Positions 34,220-47,779 are shown, counted from the first letter of the stretch. The stretch is 64,000 nucleotides of DNA from Cryptomeria japonica (GCF_030272615.1 NC_081412.1:693102083-693166082); one strand, 5' to 3'. Program-made: numbers and translations. Notes: a model not told the origin generated them from the letters alone.

Positions 34220-35336
34220 TGATGAATACTAAGAGAGGGGGGGGTGAATTAGTATACACAAGAATTGGTATAAACACTTACGCAAATTAATTGTAGACTG
34301 ATGTATCCTTTTTAGTAGTAAACCGATTAAAACACAAATAAACTAAATAGAAAATAAAGCATTCACCCACAATAACACAGTCACCATAACACAGGATATT
34401 TTGACGTGGAAGCCCAAATGGGAAAAACCATGGTGAGTAAAACTCACAAATTCACTATCTGTAGAATAGAAACTAGATTGGTTAAGGTTAGACTGGTTAA
34501 GGCCTTACGTTGTTCTTCATTAGAATAGATCCTATTAGGAATCCAAATATTTGTTAGGAGATAAATCCAGTTAAAGACTACCTTGTTAGAGGATTTTAGA
34601 TCCATGACTGTGAATCACCTTGCTAGAGGATTTGAAACAAACTTTAACAAAGCCTATCCAGTTGAGGACTTCAGATCTTGTGAAAGAGATTAGTAATCAA
34701 CAAGTTGATGATCTACAAAGTAGTACATAATACTTGATTAGATCCTTGATAACTCTTGTTTAACACATCACAACATCACTTTAGTCTTCTATCAAATGTT
34801 CCTTCAAACTTCTATCATGAGATAATTTTTACACAAAATTTGTTCTTTTCTCTACACACACCTAAAAACCCTAGACATGATGTCCTCATATAGGAATTTG
34901 ATTTCATGTCAATCCAATGAGATTTAGACAACAAAACCTAGATAAAAAGTGTCAAGACATGATTGTGACATGGCACAGAGTCACTGCCATGATGTCGGTG
35001 GATGAAAAACTCATCCCACATTTTATAAGTTTGCTTGTTTAACAAAATCCGGTATACCAATTACCTGTTTACAAATGAAGACTAGAAAACCATAACATAG
35101 TGTTCTGATCTCTTGGTTGCCACTCATGGTCCTTGTACCACTTGAAGTCCTCGGCCATGCTTTGACCAGTAAGATCCTTCTGTAAACACCGATAGTCTTG
35201 AACAAACAACGACTATAAATACATAGTACCGATTTGCACAATACATCATATGATACTAGTTGAGAATACATAAAATAAGTGTGTTTCCATCAATGACAAT
35301 CACAACTTTAGTACAAACATCATCAAAATGCCAACA
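34220..35336 (-). repeat. C 3' LTR
   Basis: Plus-strand TGATGAATACTAAGAG to AAAATGCCAACA, 1117 b. The same family as the D LTR at 57855-58993, with long matches and small indels. It carries repeated GTTAGGA / GTTAGAGGATTTTAG motifs (34530-34690). Confidence 0.85.
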
Positions 35337-35350
35337 ATCTCCCCCTTTGG
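35337..35350 (-). other. C polypurine tract
   Basis: Minus strand CCAAAGGGGGAGAT just before TGTTGGCATTTTG. The inverted pair AATGCCAA (35327-35334) and TTGGCATT (35347-35354) flanks it. Confidence 0.82.
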
Positions 35351-35626
35351 CATTGATGGAAACACTTAGGAAAATTTTGACAACTAAGTGCTTACATAAC
35401 AAATAACATGTCATAATCAAAATTACTCCCCTAGGCATATACACTACTCCCTTTGCCAAAAATATTATGATGAACAAGTTCTATTTGCATTAAATTTTCA
35501 AATACCACTCCCCCTTTTCCAACAATGACAAAGTAATGAAAAATTCTATCAAGTTTCTAATACCACTCCCCCTTTTTTGAGAGTAACCAAAATCAAATTA
35601 CAAAACATGGAAAACAAAGTATATGT
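35351..35626 (-). other. C spacer between ORF2 and polypurine tract
   Basis: Non-coding, with several CCCCCTTT runs (GGGGGAG in element sense) as in E and D. Confidence 0.4.
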
Positions 35627-35863
35627 TCAAGGTAATAAAGAGTAAATCTTTTCAAAAATAATTTTAAAGTTTTTCAGAAAGTTCTTCATGTCTAAAGACC
35701 AGGACTCTAAGAGTGAGGCAGCAATTTCATTCTTTGTCTTCATATGGAAAGCTAACTCCTCCATGGCATCGATTGTGGTCATCTCCTGTGTGACAGTAAT
35801 AGCTTCCATATTTAGAAAGCACTTCTGAAGAACCTGCAACTTAGGTAGTAGGAGTAGTTGGAG
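35627..35863 (-). pseudogene. C ORF2, last ~80 codons
   Basis: LPKLQVLQKCFLNMEA, then EMTTIDAMEELAF and SLDMKNFLKNFKIIFEKIY. It aligns with the ORF2 C-termini of D and E. The upstream part lies at 56573-57852 on the other side of element A. The last five bases before A (TGGAG) pair with TGGAA at 56573-56577 as the target duplication. Confidence 0.7.
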
Positions 35864-37286
35864 TGTTGGCATTTTGTCACTAAGTTGTCATTGATGTCAA
35901 TCGGTGGAGATTGAGCATAAAGGATAAAAGTACAAACTAGTTTGAAGGATGGTTGCTTGTTTATGATGAAGAGGCAGAATGTTAAAATTTATCTCACACC
36001 ACCAGAGGTGAAGACGTGCAACTAGTACCAGATTCTCTACCGGTTAACAGAGGGAGAACAGTCTACTGGCCAAGGGTCTTACCAATATGTGTTTGCCGAA
36101 CTGACTGCGTGTTGGTAGGCCATGTCTTGATCAGTGTGATGCCATGTGGAGCTAAGTTGGCAAGTCTGTTGTGGTTGGTGAAGCTTCATCGATAGGGTTG
36201 GTGAAACAGATAATCATCATTAATGAAGGGAAACCACAAATCAAGGGATTGCATCTAACTGATTGCAGCTCGAGGATGAAGAAATGATAGAGGAAGATTA
36301 GGGAGTAGTTGGCACCTAAATCAAGGCAAAGGAAATCTGATACATAAATGAAACTTCTGGAACACTTTATGTGTCATCTGACTTCATGACATAAGATCTA
36401 ATATGTGATTGCCACTTCGAGAAAAACATGCATTGGATGATGAAAACAATGTGTAGGTGTAGTCTTCGAGGATATGTGATTGATCCAAGAAAGGTGGGAT
36501 TGGATCTCATGAAGATTGTGTCAAAAAGAGAAAACCCTAATCACTCAGGTTTTTGAATTGCATTCTGGTGGGAAAATAGGGAATAAGTAATGAGAGCTAA
36601 GAACACGAAAGGTGCTGATGCTGTGAAGATTGTGGAGTGACAAAGAGAGAGGGAGCAAGAAGAAAACTCTAGAAAGTGATCTGAGCAAGTTGCAGGGTGA
36701 GAGAGAAAGCAAACCGGTGAGAGGATTCTACTAGCAGTATCATAGTTAGGCAGTTGAACCTAACCAGCAAGGTGTGGAAGAGTAGGCAACATCCTAGTGT
36801 GATACAATGTGTTGAGAGACTATGTGTGAAAGGGAGAGAAAGATTATAGAGAGTTATTTGATTCAAGAGTTGTAGAATCCATTTGCAACAATAAGCCTTA
36901 ATTGTATTAGAATAGTATTTCAGTATACATCACCAAGTTGAAGCTTGGTGCAGGGGTTGGTGCCCTAAAAGGTGTAGGGGTTGATTCTCCTTCGGTTGGT
37001 GCCCAAAATCTTTGTAAGTTGGTGTTTTACCTATGAGGCTAGATTGGAGCAGTAGTCTCTAGCAGTTCTTCTCACTGAGGTTTTTCCCATATTGGGTTTT
37101 CCTCGTAAATCCGGTGTTGTGAATCTCTTGTGTGTGAATGATCTCTTTTTTTTTCTCTCTTACATTACCGGTATGACTATTTCGTGGTTAAGTAAATAGT
37201 TGATTGCCTAAAATTTGATTAGTAAAAGAAAAGACTTAGAAACCACTGATTCACCCCTCCCTCTCAGTGGTATTCTATGTTCAACA
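35864..37286 (+). repeat. A 5' LTR
   Basis: 1423 b, TGTTGGCATTTTG to GTTCAACA. It pairs with 55136-56572. It ends with the signature GATTCACCCCTCCCTCTCAGTGG followed by ATTGGTATCAGAGC. Confidence 0.93.
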
Positions 37287-37288
37287 AT

Positions 37289-37300
37289 TGGTATCAGAGC
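37289..37300 (+). other. A primer binding site
   Basis: TGGTATCAGAGC, two bases after the LTR, complementary to the initiator Met tRNA 3' end. Confidence 0.93.
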
Positions 37301-37352
37301 GAGGTTCCCAGTTATCTTTAAACCTTGGGGTAGATTCTGGACTTTGGGCACA

Positions 37353-39440
37353 ATGGCAAGAAGTGAGTCTTCCTCCTCAAAAGCTCCCATGTTTGATGGA
37401 TCCAACTATTCCTTCTAGAGCAGAAGAATGGAGACCTATATCTCATCTCTTGGTTTTGATGTGTGGATGTCAGTCAGAAATGGGTATGTCATTCCCAATA
37501 CTCCTCCCACTGATCCAAATGCAAAAAGGGAGTATGAGAATAATGCAAGGCAAAACATGCCATCTTGAGTGGACTATCCGATAATGAATTTGTCAAAGTC
37601 ATGCACTATGTTTCAGCAAAGGAGACATGGGACAAATTGAAGAGGTTGTTTGAGGGAGATGCAAAGGTCAAGGAAGCCAAGCTGCAAATGCTAAGGAGAC
37701 AAATAGAAAGCATCAAAATTAAAGATGATGAAAAGATTGCAGACTATCTTCATAGGTTTGATGAAACTATGAATACTATTAGAGGACTTGAAGAAGAGAT
37801 CGCAGATGAGATTCTTGTCAAAAAGATACTTAGATCTCTCACTCCCAAATATCATACTAAGGTGCCAGCCATAGAAGAAGCCAAGAATCTGAAGACTTTT
37901 ACAATGGATGAACTATTTGGCTCCCTGACAGCCTATGAGATGAGAACAGCCGGTGAGATTTCCTCAAGGAAAGAAGCAACATTCAACATCACCAAAAAGG
38001 GCAAATAAGTTATTATCCATAAAGAATTTAGTGAAGACTCTAATGTTGAAGTAAAAACTTTTTCAGGAAGCTCAAAAGAGGATCCAATCGGTGCAAGGGA
38101 AAGATACCACTTAATTGCTTCAACTGCGGGAAGGTAGGACACTTCGCTGCAAGTTGTCCTCACAAAGAAGTTAGTGGAGATGAGTCAAGAGAGTTTAGAA
38201 GATTTGCTGGCAAAGACAGAGATAGGAATGACTACTGGCAGGGAAGAAGAGGCTACTAGAACCAAAATAGCCTATATACCATCAAGGATGAAACAACAGA
38301 TGATGAGGATCCATCAGAAGATGATGACCATGAGAATGACAAAAAAGGTAAATCTTTTCATGGAACTCGACAGACCTGCTAATGAAGATGAGGAAGAAGA
38401 GGATATTGAGGCTGAGGTGGATTTGGAAAGTGAACTTATCAGTGCACTTGAAGAATTGAGTAAAACAAGAAGAGAACTCAAGAGGGTTAAGCTTGTTGCA
38501 GTAGATGAAGAACAAGATCTCTTGAAGCAGTCTCTAGAAGAGGTCAGGCATATCATATCTAATTTAAAACTGTAGCTGGAAGAAATTAAGAGGATCGATG
38601 AAGCTATAGCCCTTGATCTGACAACAAAAGAAAAGGAGCATCAAGAGCTGGAAGCAAAAATAATAAAGCTCAGAAAGGAGCTTGAAGAAAGAAAGGAAGA
38701 AATAAAGATGAGAAGTAAGTATGAAGGCAACACTGAGGCTTTGGATAAGATGTTGAGAAAACAAAAGCAATCCAAAGACACAAGAGGTTTAGGCTTTGAA
38801 GTTGGCCAAGGTTCAACCCAGAAAGGTAAATTCGACAAAGAGGTAATGTTCACCTCTTCAGTTGAAGGTGAAGAAAAGAAGACATTCACTATAGGAAAGG
38901 ATACTGACAAAAAGACATATGCAAATGCTACTGGAAATCAACATCAAAACCAGTATGCAGAAATGAGTCGGAGGCCACTTTCATGCATAAATATGAAGAC
39001 CCAAGGAGGAATGCCAGAATTGATCGAGAAGGATTCACCAAATTCAACAACATGAATGGAAGACACCCAATGAGGCAGTTCCATTCAGAACCAAGATAGC
39101 CCAACCAATATGTATCAAACTTTCATGGCTATTGTTACCGATGTAATAAATTTGGGCACATAATAGCTAACTGTAGATTAAACAATAAGCCTTCTATGAA
39201 TTATGAAAGTAGAAATTGATTTAATGCACTCTGGGATATGAATGTTGTCTTCTATCAGTGCAATGGATATGGACACAGGAGCTTTGATTGTGGGAAAAAC
39301 AAATCGGTACCCTACAATAATTTTAAGGATGTTCCATTTAATGAAAATATTAAATGCTATAACTGTCAAGAATTTGGACACATAGCAAAGTTATGCAAAA
39401 ACAAGAAGATCAAAAAAAATGAAGAAAAATTCAGATCATG
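37353..39440 (+). pseudogene. gag: A gag (UBN2-type capsid, coiled coil, zinc knuckles)
   Basis: ATG at 37353 is the first after the primer site. Parts in order: MFDGSNYSF and YISSLGFDVWMSV, then DNEFVKVMHYVSAKETWDKL to MRTAGEISSRKEATFN, the UBN2-type gag domain (37565-38008). The first knuckle, CFNCGKVGHFAASC, lies at 38116-38157. An acidic segment and a coiled coil (38390-38750, ELISALEELSKTRRELK) follow. Three further knuckles lie near 39136 (CNKFGHIIANC), 39253 (CNGYGHRSFDC) and 39355 (CYNCQEFGHIAKLC). There are stops and at least three frame changes. Gag packages element RNA. Confidence 0.8.
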
Positions 39441-40075
39441 AACTGGTAACTGAACCTGAGCTAAATATGACATCTGACAAGAAGAAGAAAATCAAACCAG
39501 TTTGGGTTGAGAAAGAAAAGGAAAAGGCAAAATCAAGTCTCATAGTGCAAATGACCTTGCATGCTGAAAGGACAAATTTATGGGTGGTAGATAGTGGTCG
39601 CTCAAACCATATGACTAGTGACAAAAGGAAATTCATTAAACTTGAAGATTGGAATGGTGGATCGGTAAGGCTTGGAGATAGTTCCTCCATCAAAATAAAG
39701 GGAAAAGGAACACTAAGCATTGATGGAAAATTGAAGGCACATGATGTATATTATGTGGAAGGCGTCAAACATAATCTACTGAGTGTGAGTCAGATGTGTG
39801 ACAAAGGTTACAAATTCACCTTTGACTCAACCGACTACCAGATAAAGAAAGATAGTACCGGTAAAGTTGTGGCCGAAGGAAAGAGAACTGATGGAAATGT
39901 TTATAATCTAAAGGAATTTTATGAGTCCCAATGTATGTTAGAACAAATAGATGAAAGTTGGTTTTGGCATAGAAGATTAGGCCACGTAAATTTTGATAAC
40001 TTAGTTGCAGTAAGAAAAAAAAGGGTGTGTGAGGAGTATTCCACTCATCATCAAACCGGTAAACACATTTTGTGA
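39441..40075 (+). pseudogene. pol (PR): A protease and gag-pre-integrase region
   Basis: Protease active site LWVVDSGRSNHMTSD; copia elements usually have Cys where Arg stands here. Then LGDSSSIKIKGKGTLSI, HDVYYVEGVKHNLLSVSQMC, and the gag-pre-integrase block ESWFWHRRLGHVNFDNL. It is open from 39419 to 40075, the longest intact segment of A pol. It cleaves gag-pol in the particle. Confidence 0.85.
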
Positions 40076-40847
40076 TGAATGTGTAAAAGGTAAGAAAACA
40101 AAAGTGAGTTTTAGGACAAAGGAGCACAACACCTGAAAGCCACTTGAAATTGTGCATACTGATCTATGTGGTCCAACTAGAACAAGAGCACTTGCCGATG
40201 AAAGATACTTCATGCTCTTCATTGATGACTACTCAAGGATGACATAGGTCACCTTTCTACAAGATAAATCACAAGCATTTGAAAGACTCATGATCTTTTG
40301 AAAGATGGTGGAAAAGGAAAGTGGGTACAAATTAAAATGCCTAAGATCGGACAGGGGTGGAGAGTTCACATCAAATGAATTTGATGACTATTGTGAAAAA
40401 CATGGAATTAGAAGGAAATACTCTACTCCTAGAACACCACAACAAAATGGTGTGGTAGAAAGGAAGAACATGACAGTCAAGGAGATGGCCAGAACCATGT
40501 TGAATGAGGCCAGTCTATCGGATACTTATTGGAAAGAAGCTATGCATATTGCTGCATACACTTTGAACCAGGTTCAATTAAGAACAAACAACAAGATGAC
40601 ACCTTATGAGCTATGGTATGACCAGAAGCCATCAATCAAATATTTCAAAGTATTTGGAAGCAAGTGCTTCATTAAGAAAGATATGGATCGTTTGGGAAGT
40701 TTTTACTCTAGAAGTGATGAAGGGATCTTCTTTGGTTACTCATCTAACAACAAAGCCTACAAATGCTACAATAAAAGACTAAGAAGAGTTGTTGAAAGTG
40801 TGCATGTAAGAGTTGGTGAAGATGTACGTAGAGGATCTCAACCATAG
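40076..40847 (+). pseudogene. pol (INT): A integrase
   Basis: Copia integrase: C-V-K-G-K zinc end, IVHTDLCGPTR (first Asp), LRSDRGGEFTSNEFDDYC (second Asp), TPQQNGVVERKNMTV (Glu), then MTPYELWYDQKPSIKYFKVFGS and GIFFGYSSNNKAYKCYN. Stops at ~40134, ~40246 and ~40300. B2 inserted ~200 b downstream of it. It inserts element DNA and produces the 5-bp duplications seen around copia elements here. Confidence 0.88.
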
Positions 40848-41045
40848 GTTAACCGGTTTGATGACTTTGATGATGAATATTATGAAGCTTAGACATAAAC
40901 TGAACCAAAGGCAACATCCCAGAAGGTTCCCAACTGGTATGTACAGTTGAATCACCCAGAAGAAAAAATAATGGGAAATAAGAATGATGGTGTGCATACT
41001 AGAAGAAGATTTTCTCAAAATGATAAACAAGTCAACCTATGTCTC

Positions 41046-42234
41046 TGCTAGGTCCAACTAGGAAAGCTAATGTACTAAGAGGGGAGGGGTGAATCAGTAC
41101 TTCAAAACTTTTCTTCAACAACAATTTTACTGTTAAACATAAACTGAATACTATTGATCTCATAATACATAATGCTGAAACATAATCATAGAAATAACAT
41201 TCATACAAATTTCACTCCATAACAAAATGATTTTGGTTACGCAAAAACTCTTGGTTAGAGAGAAAAACTGCGGTGGGAATGGCACCCACAACTTCACTAT
41301 TGCAATAATCAAGATTGCTCAGTTAGAGCTACATGTTTAGCTATTTCTAATAGCTTACCCTATTAGGAGTACAAAGATCTTTAGATCTACCTTGCTAAAG
41401 GATTTTACAAACACTTTTACAAAATGTTGTACCTGGTTAAAGGCTTTACAATTTATAGACTTTGTTAGAGTCTTTTACCCTGTTAAAGGTTTCTAACTCA
41501 ACTCAAAATAATTCAATCAAAATCTTTATAAAATTTCTGCAACTTTACATTTGAAATGTTATAGCAGACTCTATGTGCTCAATATGAAATTACCTTTCTC
41601 ATAGTATACCTTGGTAATTGATAATTCAACTCGATGACCACTTCTATAGCCTCTGTCATTTAAACTGTTCTTTGAAAAAACCTTCTTGGTGACCTTTGAA
41701 TATCTCTGTTAATCTTCACATCTTATCTTTTCTCAAGATTTTCATATTCAACTCATCATTCTTTCTCCTCATCTTTTAGATACTCAAATCATTCTGTATA
41801 TATAGATCTTTGAGATAGTGATCCATTCATGCATCGATCATACAAACATGTTTTATTGAATGAATAAACATAGAAATTATTTCATTGGATAAACTCCCTC
41901 AAAATCATACAAAATCTTTAAATGCAATTTCCTATGTAATAACGGTTCCATGTTCTTGAATCTTGAAACACATTTCATATGTGTGTCTAGGTTCATTGAA
42001 TCTGGTAACACATTTTCACTCAATTCAAATTGACTCGGTATACCTTCTTTGCTGCTCGGTAGACATAGAACTTTACTTGGTAGACAACTCGGTGTGTCTC
42101 ATCTCGGTGACTAGCCTTTCTTTGTAACCGATACCTTAGTAACTACCGGTTGGGCATTTTGGTGGTATTAACCAACTAGAGTATATAGGATGACTTTGGG
42201 CATACAACTAATGACAACTTAGCAAATAGCAACA
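41046..42234 (-). repeat. B2 3' LTR
   Basis: 1189 b, plus-strand TGCTAGGTCCAAC to GCAAATAGCAACA. Nearly the same as 47782-48971. It contains repeated CCTATTAGG / CCTGTTAAAGG motifs (41355-41500). TATA-like CTATATATACAG on the minus strand at ~41805-41794. Confidence 0.93.
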
Positions 42235-42248
42235 GTCTCCCCTTTTGA
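42235..42248 (-). other. B2 polypurine tract
   Basis: Minus strand TCAAAAGGGGAGAC before the 3' LTR start TGTTGCTATTTGC. Shorter G-run than in the other elements. Confidence 0.75.
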
Positions 42249-42490
42249 CATTAGTTTGGTATGTTTGACAAAAACTCCTTTCAAAGTCATAATACAAAAT
42301 CTATATACTTACAAAACAAACTGAAATGACAGTATATTCATTTGTTCAAATACATACTTAATTACATACTCCCCTTATCAATATGCTGAACAACTTGATG
42401 ATCTATACTCTGTATTTCATACTCCTAATCTTCTATGCTCCCCATGTCAATTTCACATGTACACTCCTGCTTTTTTGACAAACATCAAAA

Positions 42491-45400
42491 CTAGTTACCA
42501 TTTGGTGGGGGCAACTGATCCAAAATAGATTTATACTTTGTATGACCATCTTTGAGAGTGGTGGTAAGTGCATCCTTGACACTTTCCATTAGTGAATTCT
42601 GAGCTATAATATCAGCTAAGAGTGAGATCAAACCATCTAAAGTACCTTCCTCAGCTTGAGTGGACAATTGGGTAGCTCGGTTGATTTGCTCTTGAACTGA
42701 TGATAAATGGGGAATAAATAATGTCTGAAGAGTCATGATATCCATCCTTATTTTGTGCCCTTCATTCCGAAGTTCTAACTATTGAGCCATAAGAGTTTGT
42801 AGCTCTGTATAAAAATTCTGAATAGAATTTGGCTCGGTAGTCAATTTATTTGAGAGATCGGTAATCTCTTTTTCAATGACTTCGGTATTATTCTTGATAT
42901 CTTTGATAAATAATAAAAATGTACATAACTTCTGAAATAAATAAATAATATGCTTGAGTTGAGGGGACAACTCAGCAATGAATCCAATAAGCTTAGTTTT
43001 ACCTATAGCAATTTCTTTCTGCACTTCTTCAATCATCTTGGCAGTTAGCTCTTTTTCTTTCAATTTTCTAAGGTATTCTGATGCTTCTGCTCCTAATGCT
43101 TCCAATTGAGTGAGTATTTCATCCAGTTCCATATGGATGGAAGCATCTTTATTTATGGTAGATTTAGGTAGCATGTCTGTCAATAATGCTTTAACCATCT
43201 GAAGTACTCGGTTCTTCTTTTGTATGGCTATCTATTTTTCCTGCTCTGCTTTGGCTTTACAAAGCTCACCGAACTCTATTAGTGCTTGCCCTTTTAGTCT
43301 TGCAATGTCAACATTCAAAAACACAATAGGTTTTGATAGATCTATCTTGAAATTGTGCTTCTTTGCCTTCTTCTCCTTTGATGATGATGCCTTCACCGAT
43401 TGAATGAGGACAAGGCTTTGGAGGCTTGTCCCTCCTCGGTAAGTTGCTCAGTGGAGGCAACACTTTTGTTGGTTCTTGTAGCCTCTATTGTATCCTTTGA
43501 TGTTTCCTTGCTTGGGGTCTTAGTGGCAATAGTTTTAGTGTTTGAAGGTGCTTGGGAAGTTTGCTCATTGGTGGCCTGAGAGGTAGATTCACCTTGTGTA
43601 GCCTTTTGACCCTCTTTACCTTGATCTATGTTTTGTGGTTTCTCGGTTGAAACTTGTTGGTTTATCAGAGGATAGGACTTAACTTGTTCCAAAATAGATT
43701 CACTTGATACCAGTTTGGCATAGGCATTCCCTTCTATCATTGCTTCTTCCCGTGCCTCAGTATCTATGACATCCTCATCTAACTGAATAGTTGAAGCAGG
43801 ATCTGGCTCAGTGATGTCAACTATCCCCACTTCACCTTGAGGTTCTTCAGTCTGAATTCTGAGTATTTCTTGCCATTTTTCTTTAGTTTCATTCTCTACT
43901 TCAAGATAAAGGCCATTCATCATTTTCAAGGCCCTTTGCATTACTTGAAAATTTGTCTGGTAGTTTTTCAAATGATCTTTTATATCATCTACTGACATAT
44001 TTGGAAAGAGATGTACCAAAACTCTTTCTCTAATATGCTTCTCCAAGTCCATAGCATATTTCCATCTATTGTCAATATGAGAGTACAATGCTTTTGGAAG
44101 AAAATCAGTTACTTCCAATCGAACTACTCAGAACTTGAGAAGTGTAAAGACTTCTGACTCTTCTATTTGCCTCTTTTCTTCTTCTGATCTGGAGTCATAC
44201 TTTACATATCTAAATGACCCAAATCCACCATATTGTTTTAAACTTGCACAAAAAATATCAACACTGTGTACATCATCCTTAGTGCTTTTTACAATCTGAA
44301 ATTTATTTGCATCTTCATACTCTGTGTCACTTTCCAAAATTAGTTTTCTGTTCTTCTTTCTATAAGTTTTTGTAACCTTAGGCATTTCAACATTTTTTTG
44401 CCTCTTACTGGGTGACACAGCAGATGATCTAGTGATCGGTCACTTTACTGGCGGGGTCGGTGATATATTGGTTGTATCCTGTTTCTTCCTTTTCAAAATT
44501 TTTCCTTTTGGCAACTCGGTGCTTAGAGTAATTGTTGCTTCTTGAGCTTTATATTCTTCCTCGATTGAAATTTGATCACTCTTGGTAGGAGTGGAGGTAG
44601 AACCTTCTCCAAACTTTTCAGTTAAATCCTTTATCATTTTGGTGGCTTTTCTGGTAGCCTTAGGTACTACAATGCTCATTTTTACTTTTTCTTTTACCTC
44701 TTCATAGGTGTCATACCTGATCTTGGTAGAGTGCCTTGGAAGTGCTAAGAAGGCATCTATCTGCTATTGAGCAATGTCAAAGTCAATCTCATAACCCATA
44801 GGCGGTAAAGATTGAGTCTTGGGCTCTACTGCATTAACATAACAGTAGTCGGTATCCAACTCAAAACAAATGGAATCCTTATACTTTTCCACTAGCTATG
44901 GTGGGATCTTGTACCTACTATGCATCTTTTTCTAAAACTTGTTAAAGTAATCATCCATTATCACATTGAAATTATCACCTAGCTGATTGATGAAATCTTT
45001 TATCTGATGGGTGATTAGTCGATGTAATACCCAATCAATGTTACCGACTAAAGGAAAGAATTTCTGAAAATAGAAGAACATACACACTAAGAGTGACCCA
45101 AACTTTAGTGTGTTAGCAGTATTATTCTTCTTCGGTTTCCTTATTGTGTTGAGATTTTCAAAAAGATTCTTCAACAATACTTCACATGAGTCAATTTTCA
45201 TACCCTTTTTCACAATTTTATAGGCCAAATCTACAGCTGCACACAATACATTGTTTTCTCTTGCTGATTGGAAGAAACAATAACCAATAACTCTAATAGT
45301 AAAGTTGAGTTCTGCATCAGTTACATTGTTCAACTTAAGACCTCTGCAATCAGACTCAACCCCGGTTAATGTTATCAATTCCTTTTGTGAAATCATCTTT

Positions 45401-45840
45401 TGTGCTCGAGCATGGTCAAATATAGGGTATCCAGTTATTATGTGAATAATCTCCTTGGTGATCTTGAAAGGTTGATCTTCTAACCACATAAAATCATCAT
45501 GCACTTTGCTCAAGACAAATTTGACCCATTGGGGTTTGAAGACTCCGGGATAGGTTAGGGCTTCGGTCAATCCCTTAACTTTGATGTTCTCAAACTTGCT
45601 ATCTAGGATTCCATCGGTGCACAATTCATCATACATATCCTTAATTTTAGTATGACCTAGCTCTTCAACACGACACTTAGTATAAAATATGACATCTTCA
45701 ATCAATAGAACCCTATTAAGAATAAGAGAGAATGTAGTTTTCTCATTGGGTTCGGATGCCACTTTGGGAGGTAAGGTGTATTTCACTGATGGCTTCTCAA
45801 TGGTCTCAACTACAATGGGTTTTTGCACCTTGGGAGCCAT
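42491..45840 (-). pseudogene. B2 ORF2: large accessory protein of unknown function
   Basis: ATG at 45840 (MAPKVQKPIVVETIEKPSVK). Open to 44932, then one frame with stops to 43393, one frameshift near 43400, and on to 42491. N-terminal domain (residues ~50-300): VIFYTKCRVEELGHTKIK, WVKFVLSKVHDDFMWLE, FKITKEIIHIITGYP, RGLKLNNVTDAELNFTIRVIGY, LKFGSLLVCMFFYFQKFFPL. Then LVEKYKDSICF and MGYE (44799-44788). A Lys-rich hinge, a region with YSHIDNRWKYAMDLEKHIRER, a Gln/Thr/Ser-rich stretch and a C-terminal coiled coil follow. Homologous to B1 and D ORF2. No enzyme motif. Confidence 0.78.
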
Positions 45841-46408
45841 TTCAAACTTGGAATTCTACTTACGAAATAGCTTAGGGTTTCAAATAACCAGAAAATGCTT
45901 CCAACTTAGTAAACACAATGCAACTATTCACAACTGATTTCAATCGGTTAACTTGCTTGAAAATGCATTTTAGATTGTGTGAAATACCATGAATTCACAT
46001 TTGGGAATGTTTGATCACCTTTAATTTGCTTAGCTCTGCTCTTTGAAAACTGGTACGTGAAAAATGATCGCACAAAGTACTTTAAATACATCCTTTCAAC
46101 CTTATCGGGCTTCATGTAGTTAGGTATACTAAGCATTAAATGCACTCGGTTCCACTAAACTAACTATCTCCCTTATATGCTTTTACCAACTAGACAAGCT
46201 TAATATATTTACCGAGTTCTCTAGTAAATCAAAAAAACTAGATAATATTTCAAATTTGCTATTGCATCTTAGCTATGCAGATCTTGGAATTAAGTATATG
46301 ATTAAATAGGAACTATTAAAATCTAACCTTGTGAGAATGCAGTCCCTTCATACCTTTATTGATTAATTGGAAGTAGATGCACCTAACTTGGTAGGTAAGG
46401 TGCTTTCT
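45841..46408 (-). other. B2 spacer between ORF1 and ORF2
   Basis: AT-rich, no ORF of note. It may hold signals for ORF2 expression; a spacer at the same position is present in B1 and D. Confidence 0.35.
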
Positions 46409-47719
46409 TCATTGGTTGACACATTTTCCTTCTTTTTCCAGAATTTCCTGTAGTTTGCTTGTTATCTCCTCAGTATCTCTTCTAGGTTGATCTTTGCATT
46501 CTTTAGCCAAGTGTCCAACTTTGTGACAATGAAAGCATGCCATTCCAGGATTTCTCCATGATCTCTGGTTGTTCATTCCAAACCTTATCATACAGTTAGC
46601 ACTTATATGTCTGTATCTTCCATAGCATTCACACCATATCCTTGTATTGTAATCCCATGACACTATAGTATATTGATGATTGAGATCTATGTGAGTTCGA
46701 CAGCTTCTGGTATTTGCTCGGTGTGGAGACCACATATAGTTTTTCTACTTAAACCAACACTTTTCGGTATTGTGTCCATATCTATTGCAATTTTTGCAAA
46801 ACCCCTTGAATTTTGCCTTTTGATAATTGTTAACAGACTTTGTCCTACATTGTTTAGATGTGTGACCATACTTATTGCAATTGTAATAATAACCATCAGA
46901 CCTAGTTACATTCGGTTGCTTACCTTTTCTGTTCCTACATACGTTGGCAGTATGTCCTTGTTTTCCATAGTAGTTGAAAATAGGCTTCTTGTCTTTCATC
47001 TTATCTTTGTTTCCAACCTTCTTTGATGATTCTCCTTTCTCAATGGTGTTGATCCCTTTCTCAATAGAGTTATTTCTTTTATCACCAAGTCCGACAGATT
47101 TGTCAAGTGATCTTAAGTTTAGTTGTTCATCCAACATTCTTGATGCTTCATAACTTTTCTTCAGTGTTTCTTTGGACTTATTTTCTTCTTCTAGTTCATC
47201 GATCAATCTTGATAATTCAAGTTTCAATGCTTGGTTCTCATTTTCTTTTAGAGTTGCTTCATGATGTGCATAACCCAATTGATCAGACAGATTATGTTGA
47301 ACTCTAGTCATCCTTGATATTTCATCATTCTTTTCAGACACCATTTCTTCTAGCTGTTGTTTTTCTCTTTCTACATTTCAAATATTATCTTCAGTAGTTC
47401 TCAATGCATCAAGATTTTCAGTCATTTGTGTGTTGGAATACTCATGCTCCCTTCTCATTGCTTTTAGCTGTTCATTCACTACTTTGTTCTTTTCTTTCAA
47501 TTCTACAATCATTTCTTCAGACTCTTCTAATATGCTGTTCTCAGATGATGTCTCAATTTGTTCCACCAATTCTTGTGAGTCCTGCAAATCATCAGACAAC
47601 CTTCTTCTGACTTTCAGTGATCTTTGCATTTGTCTCTGCATATCTGCAATCACTTGATTAGCATTATCCAATTCTTCTTGAAGATTCACAATTCTGCGAG
47701 ATTGTTTGTAGCCTTCCAT
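46409..47719 (-). pseudogene. B2 ORF1: coiled-coil and zinc-knuckle nucleocapsid-like protein
   Basis: ATG at 47719, one frame throughout, with stops at ~47378 and ~46743. Residues ~1-230 form a coiled coil (IVNLQEELDNANQVIADMQ and ENQALKLELSRLIDELEEE). The knuckle series is FNYYGKQGHTANVC (first Cys pair lost), YYNCNKYGHTSKQC, CKNCNRYGHNTEKC, CECYGRYRHISANC, CFHCHKVGHLAKEC. Five knuckle units exceed the one or two usual in copia gag. It lacks the UBN2 capsid domain of A. Confidence 0.75.
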
Positions 47720-47767
47720 TTATAAGATCTTTCTCTTTAGGTTGTTAAACCCTTTACCAAGAATAGA

Positions 47768-47779
47768 GCTCTAATACCA
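47768..47779 (-). other. B2 primer binding site
   Basis: Minus strand TGGTATTAGAGC, one C-to-T change from the initiator Met form, two bases from the LTR. Confidence 0.85.
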